A stretch of 64,000 nucleotides of DNA, taken from the NCBI GenBank assembly GCA_035222895.1, contig JAVYIG010000704.1, forward strand, positions 1 to 64,000, given 5' to 3'. This stretch comes from Strongylocentrotus droebachiensis (lineage: Eukaryota; Echinodermata; Echinoidea; Camarodonta; Strongylocentrotidae). The position numbers and the translations under genes were made by a program. The notes beneath the pieces are model-generated. The model had not been told where the DNA came from and ran no database searches. It worked only from the letters and a program-made list of their open reading frames with translations. Shown here piece after piece: positions 47,000-59,636 of this stretch (position 1 is its first letter; every line of letters begins with the position of its first letter).

Positions 47000-49900
47000 T
47001 TACCCGTTCAAAATTGTAGGAAAAACCAATAGTCCAGCCAAAACGTAAAATGCGAGAGGCGAAAAGAAAGACACTGTTGAAGCGTAGAGGGCGTTTGCTA
47101 GAACCGGTCCAACGAACTGGGATATATTCACCATACAACCAGCCAGAGCAAAAACAGACCCTGTTGTAGATGTGAACGAGAATGAAAGTTAAGAATTGAT
47201 TCATCAAGATTATTAAAGTCATTATTATCATCTACATGATCATGCTATTGTTGATCATAATCATAAATGTTATCAACTTAATTTTCATGACAACTTGATT
47301 GTCATCTTCGTTGCCACACAATTATGATCACCATTACTTTTATCATATAACACTATCATTATCGCACATTATCATTATCAATATCATCATCACCATCGTC
47401 ATCATAACCATCACTTCCATTAAATTCTGAAACAAAAGAAAAGGTCAGTGAAAAACAGGTAAAAGTTTTGACTGATATGCTAAGATATAATGTTTTAATT
47501 TTATATGTATAAGTTACTGTGAATTCAACGTTGTAGATAGGTAAAATAAAGTTCCATGAAAGGTTTAAAAGAAAAGAAAATCTTCCTCTTCATCTCCATC
47601 ATTATCATCATTATTATCTATCATAATCATCATCATCATCACCATTACCGTCATCACTATCACCATCACCAACCTCAACTTTATCATCATCAACATTATC
47701 TTCATCATCAATCATCATTATTATCATCATTTTCATCACCACCACCACCTTTAGCATTACTACTCAAGGCCTATCATCATCGTCATTATCATCTTCATTG
47801 TTGTCATCACCATCATCATCTTTATCATCATCATTAGACCTATCATTATCGTCATTCCTCATCATCATCACCATCAAACAAATTCTTCTTTAAGATCACT
47901 CCAATTCCTATCAGGCCAACCTACCCTGTTCGTGTTCATCAACGAGTTTAGAAAGGACTCCTTTCATGACAGGTGAGATGAGACATCCTATGCTGTATGG
48001 GATCAGTGCTATACAAAGAAAACATTGTTTTTGAAACAATATTTAAAAAAAATTATGTCATTGGAAAAGCACTTTTATTTATCTTTGCTTCAATATATCT
48101 AATATATTCAAATGAAATCGTGATCATAATAACAATAACAATAAAATATGAAAGGTGCAGGCAAGCAGGAGTCTTTATATTATAAAGAGCTTAATTAAAA
48201 AAGGTGCTAATTTCAAATTTTGATTTATTCTGAAACGCGCTAAACCAAAGATTTAGGTTTATCAGATGCAGGCACAAAAGAGTCATTCCACCCATTCAAC
48301 AACTTTTTTGTGTGATTATTTCTATTCTGCCTCTCATACAAACTTATCACTTCGTTTTGTGTCAATAATTTGATTTATAACATATATCTTGCTATTATTG
48401 TACATTTACCAAAACGGAATCAAAATTAACACAATTTAAATTCACTCTTACCTATGAAGAGATACGGCGTAGATGGCGCTACACCTGTTGCCACGCAGGA
48501 GGCTGCCATGGCCAACGTTCCACAGAAGATCATCCACAAATCATCCATACAAATTCCGAACAGTTTCACAGCTGCTGTTACACCTGTGTGATAAGGCAAG
48601 ATAATTATGAAGGGAGTATTCCAAAAGGCGCTAAATCCAAAATCGTTTTATTCCAAAAGGCACCAAATCAGATGCCGATTAAGTAGGCATTTTGTTCATG
48701 TACCACATTGACGTTTCCTTAAAGCCTATATCTGCACTAGTTTGGCCAGAGGGATTAGACCTCCCTACGTGATTGACAGGTGGTTATCTCGTCAATAATT
48801 ATTAACATAAGATCAAGGGGACCATGGGGGATCAACGAGTACCGCTTAATAGGCGTTGTTGGCTGTATAGAGGGCGCAAGTAAGCTACAAGTAGTGCAGT
48901 CCGCTTTAAAGGAAACCTCATCCCGAGAAATAACTTTACCATTTCTGAGCGAGAGATTTATATTATTGCCCACTAATCTTCAAGATTTCCCCATAAGTGT
49001 ATGAGAGGCATAAAGCATGAATAATCTACAGTTTCTCAGCACGACATGGGCATCACCATTTTCTTGATAACGTGACGTAGGCCTTAAATGTGATGTCGTT
49101 AACTACATTAAAGGTAAAGACCAGTATTGGAAGCGCCCCAATTTCAAAAAATGAAATGGAAGCTCTTATTACCAATCATGTGAAAGAATATGTTTGACCA
49201 ATACATGATGATAACAAATTTGCCGGGAAACCGCCTACTAATTGATATATTTGGTAAATTAGTTTATCTATTGGTGTGTGAGAGATATAACGCACGTGTC
49301 GCCCACGTGTGTGTAGTCCCATATACATCATGTATACAGTGCTTGTAACTTAACCAAGACTGGGCCAAATTTCTTTTCATTTTGATGATTCCAGAACCTT
49401 GCAGTACACACCAATACTTATATGCTCAGGCGCGTACGCAGGGGGGGGGGGGGGGGGGGGGGGGGGGTGGGGGGGGGGGGGGTGGGGGGTGTTTGGGGGG
49501 CTAAACCCCCCCTTTTGTATTTTTATGTGTGTAAACCCCCCTAAAAAAAACTAAAACCCCCCCCCCCTTTGGATTTAAAAAAAAAAATTACGCACATGGC
49601 TGACCTAAGAAAGATGACCTTACCCCCCCCCCCCCCCAACGGAGCAAAATGTAAATTTTTCAAATTTCGAGACCCCCCCCCCAAAAAAAAGTGTCCTCTT
49701 ACCCCCCCCCCCCCCCCCCCCCCACTGAGCGACTTTTTGGCCGGCGCGATTTTCAAATTTTCCTGAGTCGTTGCGAAATTTTGGACCCGATTTTAAACCC
49801 CCCCCCCCTTGAAAAAATCCTGCGTACGCCACTGTATATGCTAGATGATCAACCTTTTCTGATCGATTCCACAACGTTTCTTTCACAATGCAATCGCATG

Positions 49901-52900
49901 ACCATCACTGGTCTTTATCTTTAAGCACCGACAATGCTGATGATACACATGAGGAAGTATTTTTTGACGAGAAGAAAAGATATTGTGTACATTCTTTTGC
50001 ATTCAAAAGTATTTATTAGAATATAATTGAATTGAAAATTAATTAAATACCGATAACGGGTAAGATAGCCACAGCGGCGGTAAAATAGCCCACAATACTC
50101 GGCCCCCAGCAGAACGGTGGACCGAGCCCATAGGTGGGGACGATCTGAAGCCCGTTGATCACGGTATTCAAGAAGAGTTCGGCGATAAAGAGGAAAGCGA
50201 TCTTCCAGCGTCTGCCGTTCACGTTGATGGAAAGCAGGCGGTATATCCCGCGAAAGATATCTGTATGAAATGAAATGAACCATCATGCCAGTCGCGATTA
50301 TTTCTAGAAGGTAAGGGGTAAGAGGACACTTTTTTGTTTTTGGTCTCCAAATTTGAAAATTTGATATTTAAAAAAAAAAAAAAAAAAAACCAAAGGGGGG
50401 GGGGGTTTAGGTTTTTTAAGGGGGGTTTACACACATAAAAATACCAAAGGGGGGGGGGGGGTTATCCCCCCCAAACACCACCCCTGCGTACGCGCCTGAC
50501 TTAAAGTATGGATGGCAGACTTCTCAGCAGTCACTTCTATCAAACCAGAGTCCACTGTTTCCGATAATTCATCAATATATAAACTTAAAAACTTTGGATA
50601 AACGAGAACAAAAAGGGTTGTAAGCAAATCGAGTTTCAGGTATGGACACACGTTGTAACCCTTTTATATCTCATTTATGTTTTGTACGAATTTAAAATGT
50701 TAAAATTAATTTCATCTGATCATATAGACGTACATGTTCAAATTATTTACTGCAATTAATTGAAAAATAGAATGAAATTTACATTCTTGGATAGAAAAAT
50801 CCGTGTTTGAAAACAAATGACATAGAAACCATTGAATTCCTATTTCAAATTCATTTAAAATAACATACGAAAACATGCAATAAGAGAAAATTTGCAATAA
50901 GGATAATCAATTTCTTTTACCTTTGATGTATTCAGAAAATGTTTCCTCCGTATCTCCCTCTACCGTTTCGGGCGTGGTTAATGGACATACAGCATAAAGT
51001 AACCCTGGCAACGCCACGCCTAGCGAAGTGCAGAAGGCCACGCCTATACCGCAGTATTGTATAATGAAGCCGTTGATTGGCTGGATCAATCCGGAGCCTA
51101 GAACAAGCGCCGCCTCCGCAATAACGAGACGCCATGTTCGCTGCTCCACACTAGTGACGTCAGCGATGTATGCTGATGCTGTACTGAGCATAAGTCCATA
51201 TCCACCTGAACGCGAGATCAGCGAAATGACAAATGATTGATTTTTATTTATTATTTTGGGGGTTTTACTCTCTTTCAAAATCTACTTTCCATATCATTCT
51301 TTACATGATTTTCAAGTTAAACTTCATTCTTCATTGCTCTGAACAAAACGTTGATGTCATTGGTCCTGGGAGATCCCATGTATAGGCCTACCTTATAATT
51401 ATGTTTGAATGCGATTGTTCTTGAATGTTATTTTCTTGTATTTATGTATTTAAAGTGCCAATTTATACAGTTTACAAAGTATATATATACCTATATCGTG
51501 AACCATTTTTATGCCTGTCTTTTTAGTGTGTGAAATCCAACTCATGGCTGCAATAAATAAATGAATTATATATATAGATAAAGTAAATAATCAGCCACTT
51601 TAAAAAAGTTCTCACAGATTTGCTGGAGCTCACATTTTGCTTTTCTTTTTTTTCTACATTTCTCACAAGTTCTATGATTAAATGATAAATATTAATGCTT
51701 TCATCTCCGTAGTTTGCTAGTCGGTCTCAATACAAACAGTGTTTCAAAATCTTTTTTTTTTTGGAGGGGTTCAGGGGTCATGAAATAGCCTTCCTCTCGG
51801 AGGAAGCGAGCCATTTCAAGAGGAAACTTTCGACTCACAGCTGAAGCAGATATTTCAAGGGGCCGGGGTAGGGGATGGAGGGAAGGAGTGGGATGTAGAG
51901 TCCCAGGTGAAATGACGGCTTTCCTTTCGACGGAAGTGCAACATTTCGGGAGGAAGTTCATAATATTTTAAGATTGTTATATTATATCTCACACAGACAA
52001 AGAATATCCGGTCCCCTTGAGGTGATCATTGCAAAAAAGTTCTTAAACCATGTTTCTAAGAGAAAGGGGAGGTTATGGAAATGAATAGGGACTTTTAGAT
52101 TTGCGTGGACTGATACGTGTGATGTCCATTCAAGGCAGTGCATTAAAATGACGTCGACCGTAGCAATCCACATTGTCTTCGTGCAAATCTAAAAGCTCCT
52201 AATGCCTGATCTTCTACAAATATTTTGCTGAACATTGTTGAAAGACAGGTGAAATGTGAAACATCTATACAGAATTGCATTGAGACAATTCATGTAGTTT
52301 TATGTTATCTATGATTAAAAGTTTATCTCTATTATTCTCATTAAACTAAAACAAAAGTCTATGATTCCTAAATTACTAAATTGTCGATTTCTATAATTAC
52401 GAAAAAATAGCGATGTTTTAGAATGGAATGAGAGTTTCATGCAAAGTTAGACTGAGTTGAATCAGGAATTAGAAAGATATGGATGGTGAAATATTTCAAC
52501 CATGACTTCACATACGATGGGGATACTCCGCCATATAATTTTGTTATCGTTATTAAAAGAAAAACATCTTTAAAGGTGCTATGTTCCATTTGCATGTCAT
52601 TAAAATGTAAAGATTACATTCCAACGGCATTTGAAAAACAATACTTATTTACAACTTCTCTCAAAACGAAAGGGTTTGAAAATGGCTTTTTGTGGGGAAA
52701 TAATGACCAATAGTTGTCAAATCGACATAAGTGATTGCAATCACCGAAACGGGTACGCTTGCATAATTTGAACGGCTAACGTTTAAAATGTCACAGTTAG
52801 GACATACGTGATATATTCATAATTCCTGCAAAGTTCTACAAACTTTGATGTTGGCTGCAAAAGGGAAATAATATCTTTAATGCCCTTCCTGATTAAGGGG

Positions 52901-54338
52901 AAATTATTTCACATTTATTTGGCAATAACAAACTAACATCCCATGATCGATATGTGCTTCCTTTAAATAAAAGTCCAGACGTATACAGGGTGGGCCAAAA
53001 AAAAAAAACACGCAATAATAATAATAATACATAACTTTTATATAGCGCTTAATACAAATGTCTCTAAGCGCTTTACAAAATACCCGGTCATTGGATTCAG
53101 TGCTTGCCCGCACACAATGTGTGCACAATCTCCACTCCCTTGGGAGCATTCCAGCCAGGCGTTACACGACGCAACACATGAGATCTGCAATTTCAACGCT
53201 ATATTATGACTCACTGCTCAACACAGCGGATGTTTGGGAAGCCAACATGCGCAAACTTCTAGCTGCTTCAAGCATGCCTGACTATATACGGTTGCAAAAG
53301 TAGCAAATTTTGAAAATGGCATTGCTCCACAAATATAGGCATAGAATCAAATCGCCTTAATTCAAATTGTTGATCTTGGTGTCATTTTACTTGGAAAAGA
53401 ATGTCCTTCAAAAAAATAAATCTATGATATTGTGTCAATCATGTCGTTTAAATATTGCAGATAAAAAGCCCCAAAAGAATGATAAATTATCATTCTTTTT
53501 GGGCCACCTGTATACTGGCTGAAGACGTCATTGTTATTTTCATTCATAATATCAATGTAATTTCAGAGTATTTTTTTGTTGGGGGTGGGGGGGGGGGGGC
53601 GAAGAACGTGAAAGCGTTTAAGGTATATGCAATGGCTGAAATCAAAATATCGCAATGTTATCATTGTACAGACAAAACAAATATATGATTACAGGCTTTT
53701 TCAGATATGCCTGCGGGAAACCACCGCATAAAGTTTGAAAAGGCCTCAATGTTGTTTTGTTCATTATTGTTACCATAGTAACAAAGAAAATGAAGGCATG
53801 ATGTACCTGCAAGGCCCTGTAACGTATCAGCAACGAAACACACCCAAATTGGTAGATGCGCGTAGAAGATGGTGACATATAGCGCGCTCTGAATGACCAG
53901 ACCAATGATCGGCACGACGAGACCGATCCTCCGTCCAATGCGATCGCTGAGTGATCCAAGGAGTATCGTCGAGAAAATGGCGGGAAAAGTACTAAGTGCG
54001 TTCAAGATCAGCGAATAAAGCGATAACTCGACTTGAATCGCCTGCTGTAGTTGAAAACTACTGCTATTCTGGATGGCTGCGTCGCATTCCGATGACTCGT
54101 TTGCGCCATAATCAGAGGTCTGGTTGAATTTATCATGCGCGATGCGGGCGCGGAGATACTGCAACCTCGTCACCAGGAGACCGGCGCTAGCCATGTTGGA
54201 GAGAATCAGCAGAGGTTCGACCGTGATCCACCGGCCTCGGGCAACCTCCCGCCCGGTCTTCTCCAAAGTGTAAACATCGGTAGAAAAAGAATTCACGTCT
54301 AAACTTGACGTGAACGAAGTTCTCCTCGCTCTAGGCAT
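47000..54338 (-). CDS. SLC46-family major facilitator transporter, complete, 467 aa
   Basis: Six exons on the - strand: 54338-53807, 51205-50921, 50260-50051, 48583-48452, 48008-47925, 47160-47000 (TAA). All junctions are GT/AG and all introns are phase 1. SLC46 members (PCFT and relatives) move folates or small organic solutes with protons across plasma or lysosomal membranes. Seen: an N-terminal cytosolic stretch; TM1 around residues 38-60 with VEPLLIL; a glycosylated first loop with sequons at N72, N80 and N91 and Cys85; MFS motif A GSLSDRIGRR (128-137) between TM2 and TM3; GGYGLMLSTASAYIADVT at TM4/5, typical of the family; and SKLVDEHEQG before the last two helices, also typical. The ATG at 54338 is preferred over an in-frame ATG at 54413, because the family has a short hydrophilic N-terminus and ACCTTAG|G just upstream may be a splice acceptor. 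Substrate cannot be assigned; SLC46A1, A2 and A3 are all possible relatives. Confidence -1.
47590..47875. repeat. (ATC)n-rich microsatellite in the last SLC46-like intron
   Basis: Imperfect ATC/ATT trinucleotides between exons 5 and 6. The His-rich ORF on + is an artefact. Confidence -1.
49108..49924 (-). mobile_element. TTAA-MITE family A, interrupted by a hAT-like MITE
   Basis: Starts TTAA|AGGTAAAGACCAGTATTGG and ends CACTGGTCTTTATCT|TTAA. It is split at TATATGCT by the element at 49427-49834. It lies in the SLC46-like intron between exons 3 and 4. Confidence -1.
49427..49834. mobile_element. hAT-like MITE nested in a TTAA-MITE
   Basis: Ends CAGGCGCGTACGCAGG...CCTGCGTACGCCACTG with an exact 8-bp duplication TATATGCT (49419-49426 and 49835-49842). 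The uninterrupted site is visible in the family A copy at 39960-40355. It is rich in G/C homopolymers, which may be assembly-sensitive. Confidence -1.
50299..50498 (-). mobile_element. Truncated hAT-like MITE, inverted
   Basis: Right end CTGCGTACGCGCCTG at 50484-50498. The internal sequence (GGTAAGAGGACACTTTTTT, TACACACATAAAAATAC) is the reverse complement of 49427-49834. The left terminus is missing. With 49427-49834 it brackets SLC46-like exon 3 as an inverted pair. Confidence -1.
52084..52202. mobile_element. Short copy of the 55879 MITE
   Basis: Ends TAGGGACTTTTAGATTTGCG and GTGCAAATCTAAAAGCTCCTA. Located in the SLC46-like first intron. Confidence -1.
52570..52880 (+). mobile_element. 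TTAA-MITE family D, copy 2, internally deleted
   Basis: Ends TTAA|AGGTGCTATGTTCCATTTGC...GCAAAAGGGAAATAATATCT|TTAA, 311 bp. Located in the first intron of the SLC46-like gene. Confidence -1.
53013..53170 (-). mobile_element. SINE family 1, 3' half
   Basis: (AAT)n followed by TTTATATAGCGCTTAATAC, CTAAGCGCTTTACAAAAT and CCGGTCATTGGATTCAG is the reverse complement of the family 1 tail and body. Confidence -1.
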
Positions 54339-54957
54339 GTTCCTAAGGTCCCTAATCACAAAATAATGTTCATATACAAGCAAGATCCTCTCAAACAGAA
54401 TGAAGCCGCTCACAATACAATAACGGCATTACTAGACACTGTTTAGACCCTGTTTGGAAACTAAATTTGAAAGCACTCTTTAACGCTCATCATTAAGGCG
54501 TCTCTCCATTTCGTTAGTATATTGATCATGTTGAAACCTTTATATCCGTAGTTCCGATTTACATCCAGAAAAATGTATGCTAAACAGTTCTGAACCGGTT
54601 GTGACATCAGTTTCATGCAGACCTATATGGCACAGGTAGGAACAATGTTCAGAATTATATCGCGTGATATATATACTTCCAAGAATGATAATGTTATGGT
54701 AGCAGTGATCATACAACACATCGACCTATATCCGTATTGGTGTGCTTCCCAACGGAAGCTGGATCGGAAATCAAACCAGCTCATAAAAGTCTTTTTTTCA
54801 AGAATTCAACCTTCATCTTGCCATTATGCACAAGCCGTTGGCAACTAGTTTCGAAAATCAAGTAATATAGACCATTTTCGAAATGTAATCAAATTGAATG
54901 CACAATTTGTTATAAGTGCCTCGTTTCAATCACCTGTTACGAATAATTGTATTCAAT

Positions 54958-55285
54958 AATAAGGGAGTTTACAGATAGCATGGTACAAAATTAATGACCC
55001 CAAATATCCACAGATCTTTTACACATGGAGAAGTTCCACTTTGAGCATATTAGAATAATAACTGCCAAAGTCCTGGATGTGCTTCATGAATACCTTTGGT
55101 TTGCCCTCTTGAAAAGAATAATTCCACCTGCGTATCATAGAATGTACCGTTGGCGCATAAAATGAATAATGTTACATAACTTTCATGAGCGCATAATCCA
55201 GTATTCATCTCTGTGGGTTTTACCTTTTTGGTACAAATGACCTTTATCTGCCCATGCGCAGATTGTATCTGTAAACTCCCTTATT
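54958..55285. mobile_element. MITE with perfect 20-bp terminal inverted repeats
   Basis: AATAAGGGAGTTTACAGATA at 54958-54977 and its exact complement at 55266-55285. The interior is related, in reverse, to the element at 14934-15245 (AGATCTGTGGATATT.GGGGTCATT). Upstream of the SLC46-like gene. Confidence -1.
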
Positions 55286-55878
55286 GGTGTAGCTGGGACA
55301 AGCCTTAATGTTTGTCCTACGTTGCCATATGTAATTTTATGCAATTCAAATTCTTCATTCTTATTTCAATAGCTCTGTGTGAACAAGTGCGAACCTGACA
55401 ATGACGTATATAACGTAATCCGAACATTATTTCTATTGGATTAACCAGAATGTTTCGAAATTGAACTGGGCTTGAATTCTCGAAAATATTGGCGATCGTA
55501 TTCCACTATTTTTTAAAGCCCAACAGTTGTCGAGTGCAACATTATAAAGGATCTAGGAGTTTGTATAAATTTGGGCAAAATAATAATAATATAATTCATG
55601 TCATTGTTATCGAGAATTATACTGTATATACCAGTTTACCATTTCGAAAAGGTTGCGATTCCTTGGCTTTCGTAAAGGTCGGGTGACATCCAAATATAAG
55701 TTGATTCCTCCTGATGTGCAGGGCTGCATACAACTCATATCTTGTTTTTCGAACATCTAAATATATTTCATAGAATCTAAAATATTTTTTAAAGTAATTT
55801 TCTCATACTTGTTCCACTCTCAAAAATTGCTCCAGATCTCATTCATCTTGTGACAGCATCCGTCAATCATTAGTGAGC

Positions 55879-56069
55879 TAATAGGGACTTTTAGATTTGC
55901 ACGACGAGAACGTAGATGGCTACATGTGACATCCTTTTAAGCCAATGCGACGCCCTTTTAAGGCACTGTCGGGCAATGCCAGTGCCTTAAAAGGAAGTGA
56001 CATTGCCTTAAAAGGACGTCATATGTAGCAGTCCACTATGTCGACGTGCAAATCTAAAAGTCCCTATTA
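55879..56069. mobile_element. 191-bp palindromic MITE
   Basis: TAATAGGGACTTTTAGATTT and its exact complement at the ends; pairing continues for about 60 bp. A second inner perfect stem is CTTTTAAGGCACTG/CAGTGCCTTAAAAG. A related, shorter copy is at 52084-52202. Confidence -1.
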
Positions 56070-56095
56070 TTACCCAAAGTTGGACAACTCTTAAA

Positions 56096-57200
56096 CTTTT
56101 TTTAATTCTTTTCCGGGAGAGGTGAGTTATATGTATGTGTGCGCGAGTGTGTGTGTGCGCGTGCGTGTGTATGTGTGTGTGTGTGTCGTAAAAGTCTGCT
56201 TCGTATACTTCGGAGCACAGAGCAAGATGAAATAGATGACTAATTCCTTGAGACTAGTGAAACCTCAAATGTTCACCCAGATCGAGGGCACGAGCAGGAA
56301 ATGATGATCGAGTCATTTGACAAACATCCAGACTTGGCAACGCAGTGCGCTAAGAGGATTGTGGCCTGTGTGTCCGGACGCTGAGGAAAATTAAAGCTTT
56401 GACTTATGTATGTCTCTGGCATCAAATAGCACACACTATGGTCCAACATAGGCATTTAAAGAAACTATTTCAAATTCCTGTTTGAAATAAACTGTTCGGA
56501 CACACGACTTGTACAAGGATACACAATGATACAGCGAATCCGGCATCGTTTTATATATGCAAACATGATTTAAGAATTGTATTGAAGGTGGCTGAAAATA
56601 CAAACATTAACTCTGGACCAAGTTTGTTTAAAGCAACTGTTTTAAATAAATATCCAAATCTGCTCGTTGAAATAAGATGAGTCAGCAACTGACATGAGAG
56701 TACATTTTATATCTGTGACAATCTTAGAAACTCGGATATTCCCGATGTATTAAGCGCTATATAAGCAATAATATTATTATTATTATTATTTGATAGCAGT
56801 TCACCCTGATATAAAGTTGGTTTTAAAAGAAGCAGGAAAATGAGAAAATAGGTCGGTCAAAGTTTGAGCAATAGCATATTGGAAATGAGAAAGTTATGAT
56901 TTTTTTTTAAGGCATCGTTTAACAAATTTAAATCTGAGATGCATGGCCCTACGTGTTATCAATGTCTATGATATGGTGTAACATTGAAGCCTTAAAAAAT
57001 TGCGCTCCAAAATGATCATGAAGTGCCTCAAAAAAATAGAAATCTTTAAGTGACCGGTTTTATCATACTCATTTTCCTAATAGACTGTTTATAGTTATGA
57101 TTGCAGCATTAACTAAATCCAGGACTTGTTTAAGAATCTGAGGCAAAGTTACCTAATCCCTTTATGGTGCGATCACTCAAACACAATTTGGCATCTTTGT
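56096..57200 (+). repeat. Direct segmental duplication, left copy
   Basis: Matches 60600-61430: TTTTTTAATTCTTTT, a GT microsatellite, AAGTCTGC.TCG, ACTAATTCCTTGAGACTAG, GTGTGTCCGGACG, GAGGAAAATTAAAGCT, AATAAACTGTTCGGACACAC and TAAGAATTGTATTGAAGGT in the same order. The left copy later gained a family C MITE at 56907. Confidence -1.
56907..57164 (-). mobile_element. TTAA-MITE family C, copy 2, shortened
   Basis: Reverse-oriented relative of 10165-10557 (shares ATGGTGTAACATTGAAGCC, AATAGACTGT and AAAGTTACCTAATCCCTTTA). It is inserted in a family F fragment. Confidence -1.
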
Positions 57201-59086
57201 GATGTATCTTTCGAGGCATCCTCCCAATTTGTCCTGGTCTAAAAACTGTATTTTCTTTTCTCTTAAGACTATTTTCAGTCTTCAGTCTTGAACATTAACG
57301 TTGTATAACAAATTAATTTACTTGTCAGCCTCTTTCATAATAAAATGTATGTTTTATCTGTATGATATTTCTCAAAATTATAATACCCATTCCAAGAAAA
57401 AGGAATCTAGGTACATTGTTATTTGTTGAGTTGAGTTGATGTTTTATTATCAAAACGTTCAAATACAATAATATAACATATATTACAATAATAAATGTAT
57501 GTTTAACAAATATTTCGAATGAATAAAAGGGACCAGAAAATAGCATAAAATGCTAATCACGTCTGGTAACTTTAAAGTATAGTATCTTAACATTTAACAA
57601 TTTGTGTATAACGAAACTCGGAGTAGCAAACATGTTCTATTAGTCTGCCTTATTCAATATAATATATGAATTATTGAATACAGGTACTTTAGCTACATAT
57701 TCGACGTATCTAACATAATACATGTGTGTGTTTATAGAACAAAGATTAAACTTGTATAAATAGACATTCCTTATAAGATAATACAGTAAAGTATCATAAC
57801 TGTCTACGAATATACACTGTAAACAAATAATAGTCGAAATAACTCAATAAAATTGAGGAAAAGAATTGCCTTATTTTTATTAAGTAAATATTACCTACGG
57901 CATCTTAATTAGAATTTACTTATTTTGCTGAATAAATTTTTACTCAGTTAAATCGAGTTACATTAATGTAAATAATTTAAGTATTGTAATCATTTTAGAT
58001 AATTAAAAAAAAGCTATGTTAGGATTACATATTGCACGATTTGGTACCCATCTAATCTAACAAGTAACATCCACATTCACTAACACTACTTCTATTTAAG
58101 ATTTAACCGTATATATATATATCTACCACCATCACAAACTATTACATACGCTTCAATTCGACACATATTGAAAGGCTCCAAATTTTATATATACTTGATA
58201 CGTAGCATCTTAAAAGGAAAATTGGTTGACAATTTCCTGAAATATCAAGTTTTGATTTGTTTTGAACTGGGTAACAATTAAAAATTGTCTTGTCTTTGCT
58301 TAGCCATGTTAAATGAATTAGTAAATGTTTTAAAGTCCTTAAATTTTCATTCAACCACAAAAAAGAATTGTTTTATTTAAAAAAGAGTTTAATTTGGTCT
58401 TAATGAATATTCATAAATTATGTAAATATTTCTATTACGCACTGCATCGGTCCTTACTTTAAAAAGATAAGAATAATCAACATAAATTGTTTGAGTAATA
58501 CGTATAATTTCTGATTTTGAGTTAAAATTACTTAATTAATACAAGCTGAAATTACTTAAAGTTCTTATGTATTTGATTTTACTTAAATATTACACGTATG
58601 TTCTACTAAATTGAAAGTTTGAGTTAGCAAGACTTAAATTTAGTGCGTAAGTGGCAAAACTAATGTTTTCAAGTAAATTCTACATGGAAAAAATACGTAA
58701 AAATTACCAATGAACAAATTCTTTTTTACAGTGTAGAGTACATGCTTATTGTCTAATAAAAGGCAAGAAGCTTGGTTAAAAGGTGAACATAGTTATTATA
58801 TTAACATTAATTTGTGCAGTTAGATGTACTACGAAAACAAGATACTGAAGCTTTTTTCCCGTAGAGATAAAGGTAAATCATTTTAAAAGCATACGCCTCT
58901 GTATGACACAGAAAATGTACATTAATTTGCCCGATGCAATGCTTTAAAGTTCATTCTTTTCACAGCTTTGCCCGTCTTTGGGAACACATCCCCCAGTCTG
59001 TCAGGGATCTTTGCTTATACTTATAGAAGCGACTGTAAACCCAATTCTTAACCCGTTCACTACTGAATTATCTAATTGCCATAGAC
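57165..59086. other. Non-coding, AT-rich, no feature recognised
   Basis: Low-complexity AT-rich sequence between the left duplication and a family A MITE. No supportable ORF. Confidence -1.
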
Positions 59087-59488
59087 TTAAAGATAAACTT
59101 TAGTACTGGTAATGCGACTGCATTGTGAAAGAAAAGGTGTGGAAAGTATCAGAAACAGTTGATCATGTAGCATTGTAGCATGTAAGCATTGGTGTGCACT
59201 GCAAGGTTCTGGAGTAATCAAAATCATAATAAATTTGACCGAGTCTTGGTAAAGTAACAAGCACTGTACACAGAAACATATATATGGGACAACACACATG
59301 GTGTCGGGGCTAGTACTACCTTGATTTCCTTGTCTTTCTATGCTCATTACTCAGCCAGTATACATTTTCTTCCAAAATTGTTTGGCACATGTCATTTATT
59401 TGTAATCTTGAACATTCAGTGTAAGTTTCGTTTGATTCTGTGAGAATTAATTTTCTTTTTTTTTACCAGTACTGGAGTTTATCTTTAA
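59087..59488 (+). mobile_element. TTAA-MITE family A variant
   Basis: Ends TTAA|AGATAAACTTTAGTACTGG...CCAGTACTGGAGTTTATCT|TTAA. Its right half is shared with the remnant at 10558-10743. Confidence -1.
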
Positions 59489-59636
59489 CAAAGGGACCAC
59501 CAGGTTCTAGTAAGCAATGGGTTAAAATCCATATGCATTATTTTGCACTTTGTCACCAATTGATAACGCCTTTTAACAAGATTGACAACCGTGCAGGGTG
59601 TTAATTCCCCCCCCCCCCCTTTAAAACTTTTTCCTA

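Noticed and set aside
47556..47837. 93-codon His-rich ORF
   Set aside because: (ATC)n microsatellite in an SLC46-like intron.
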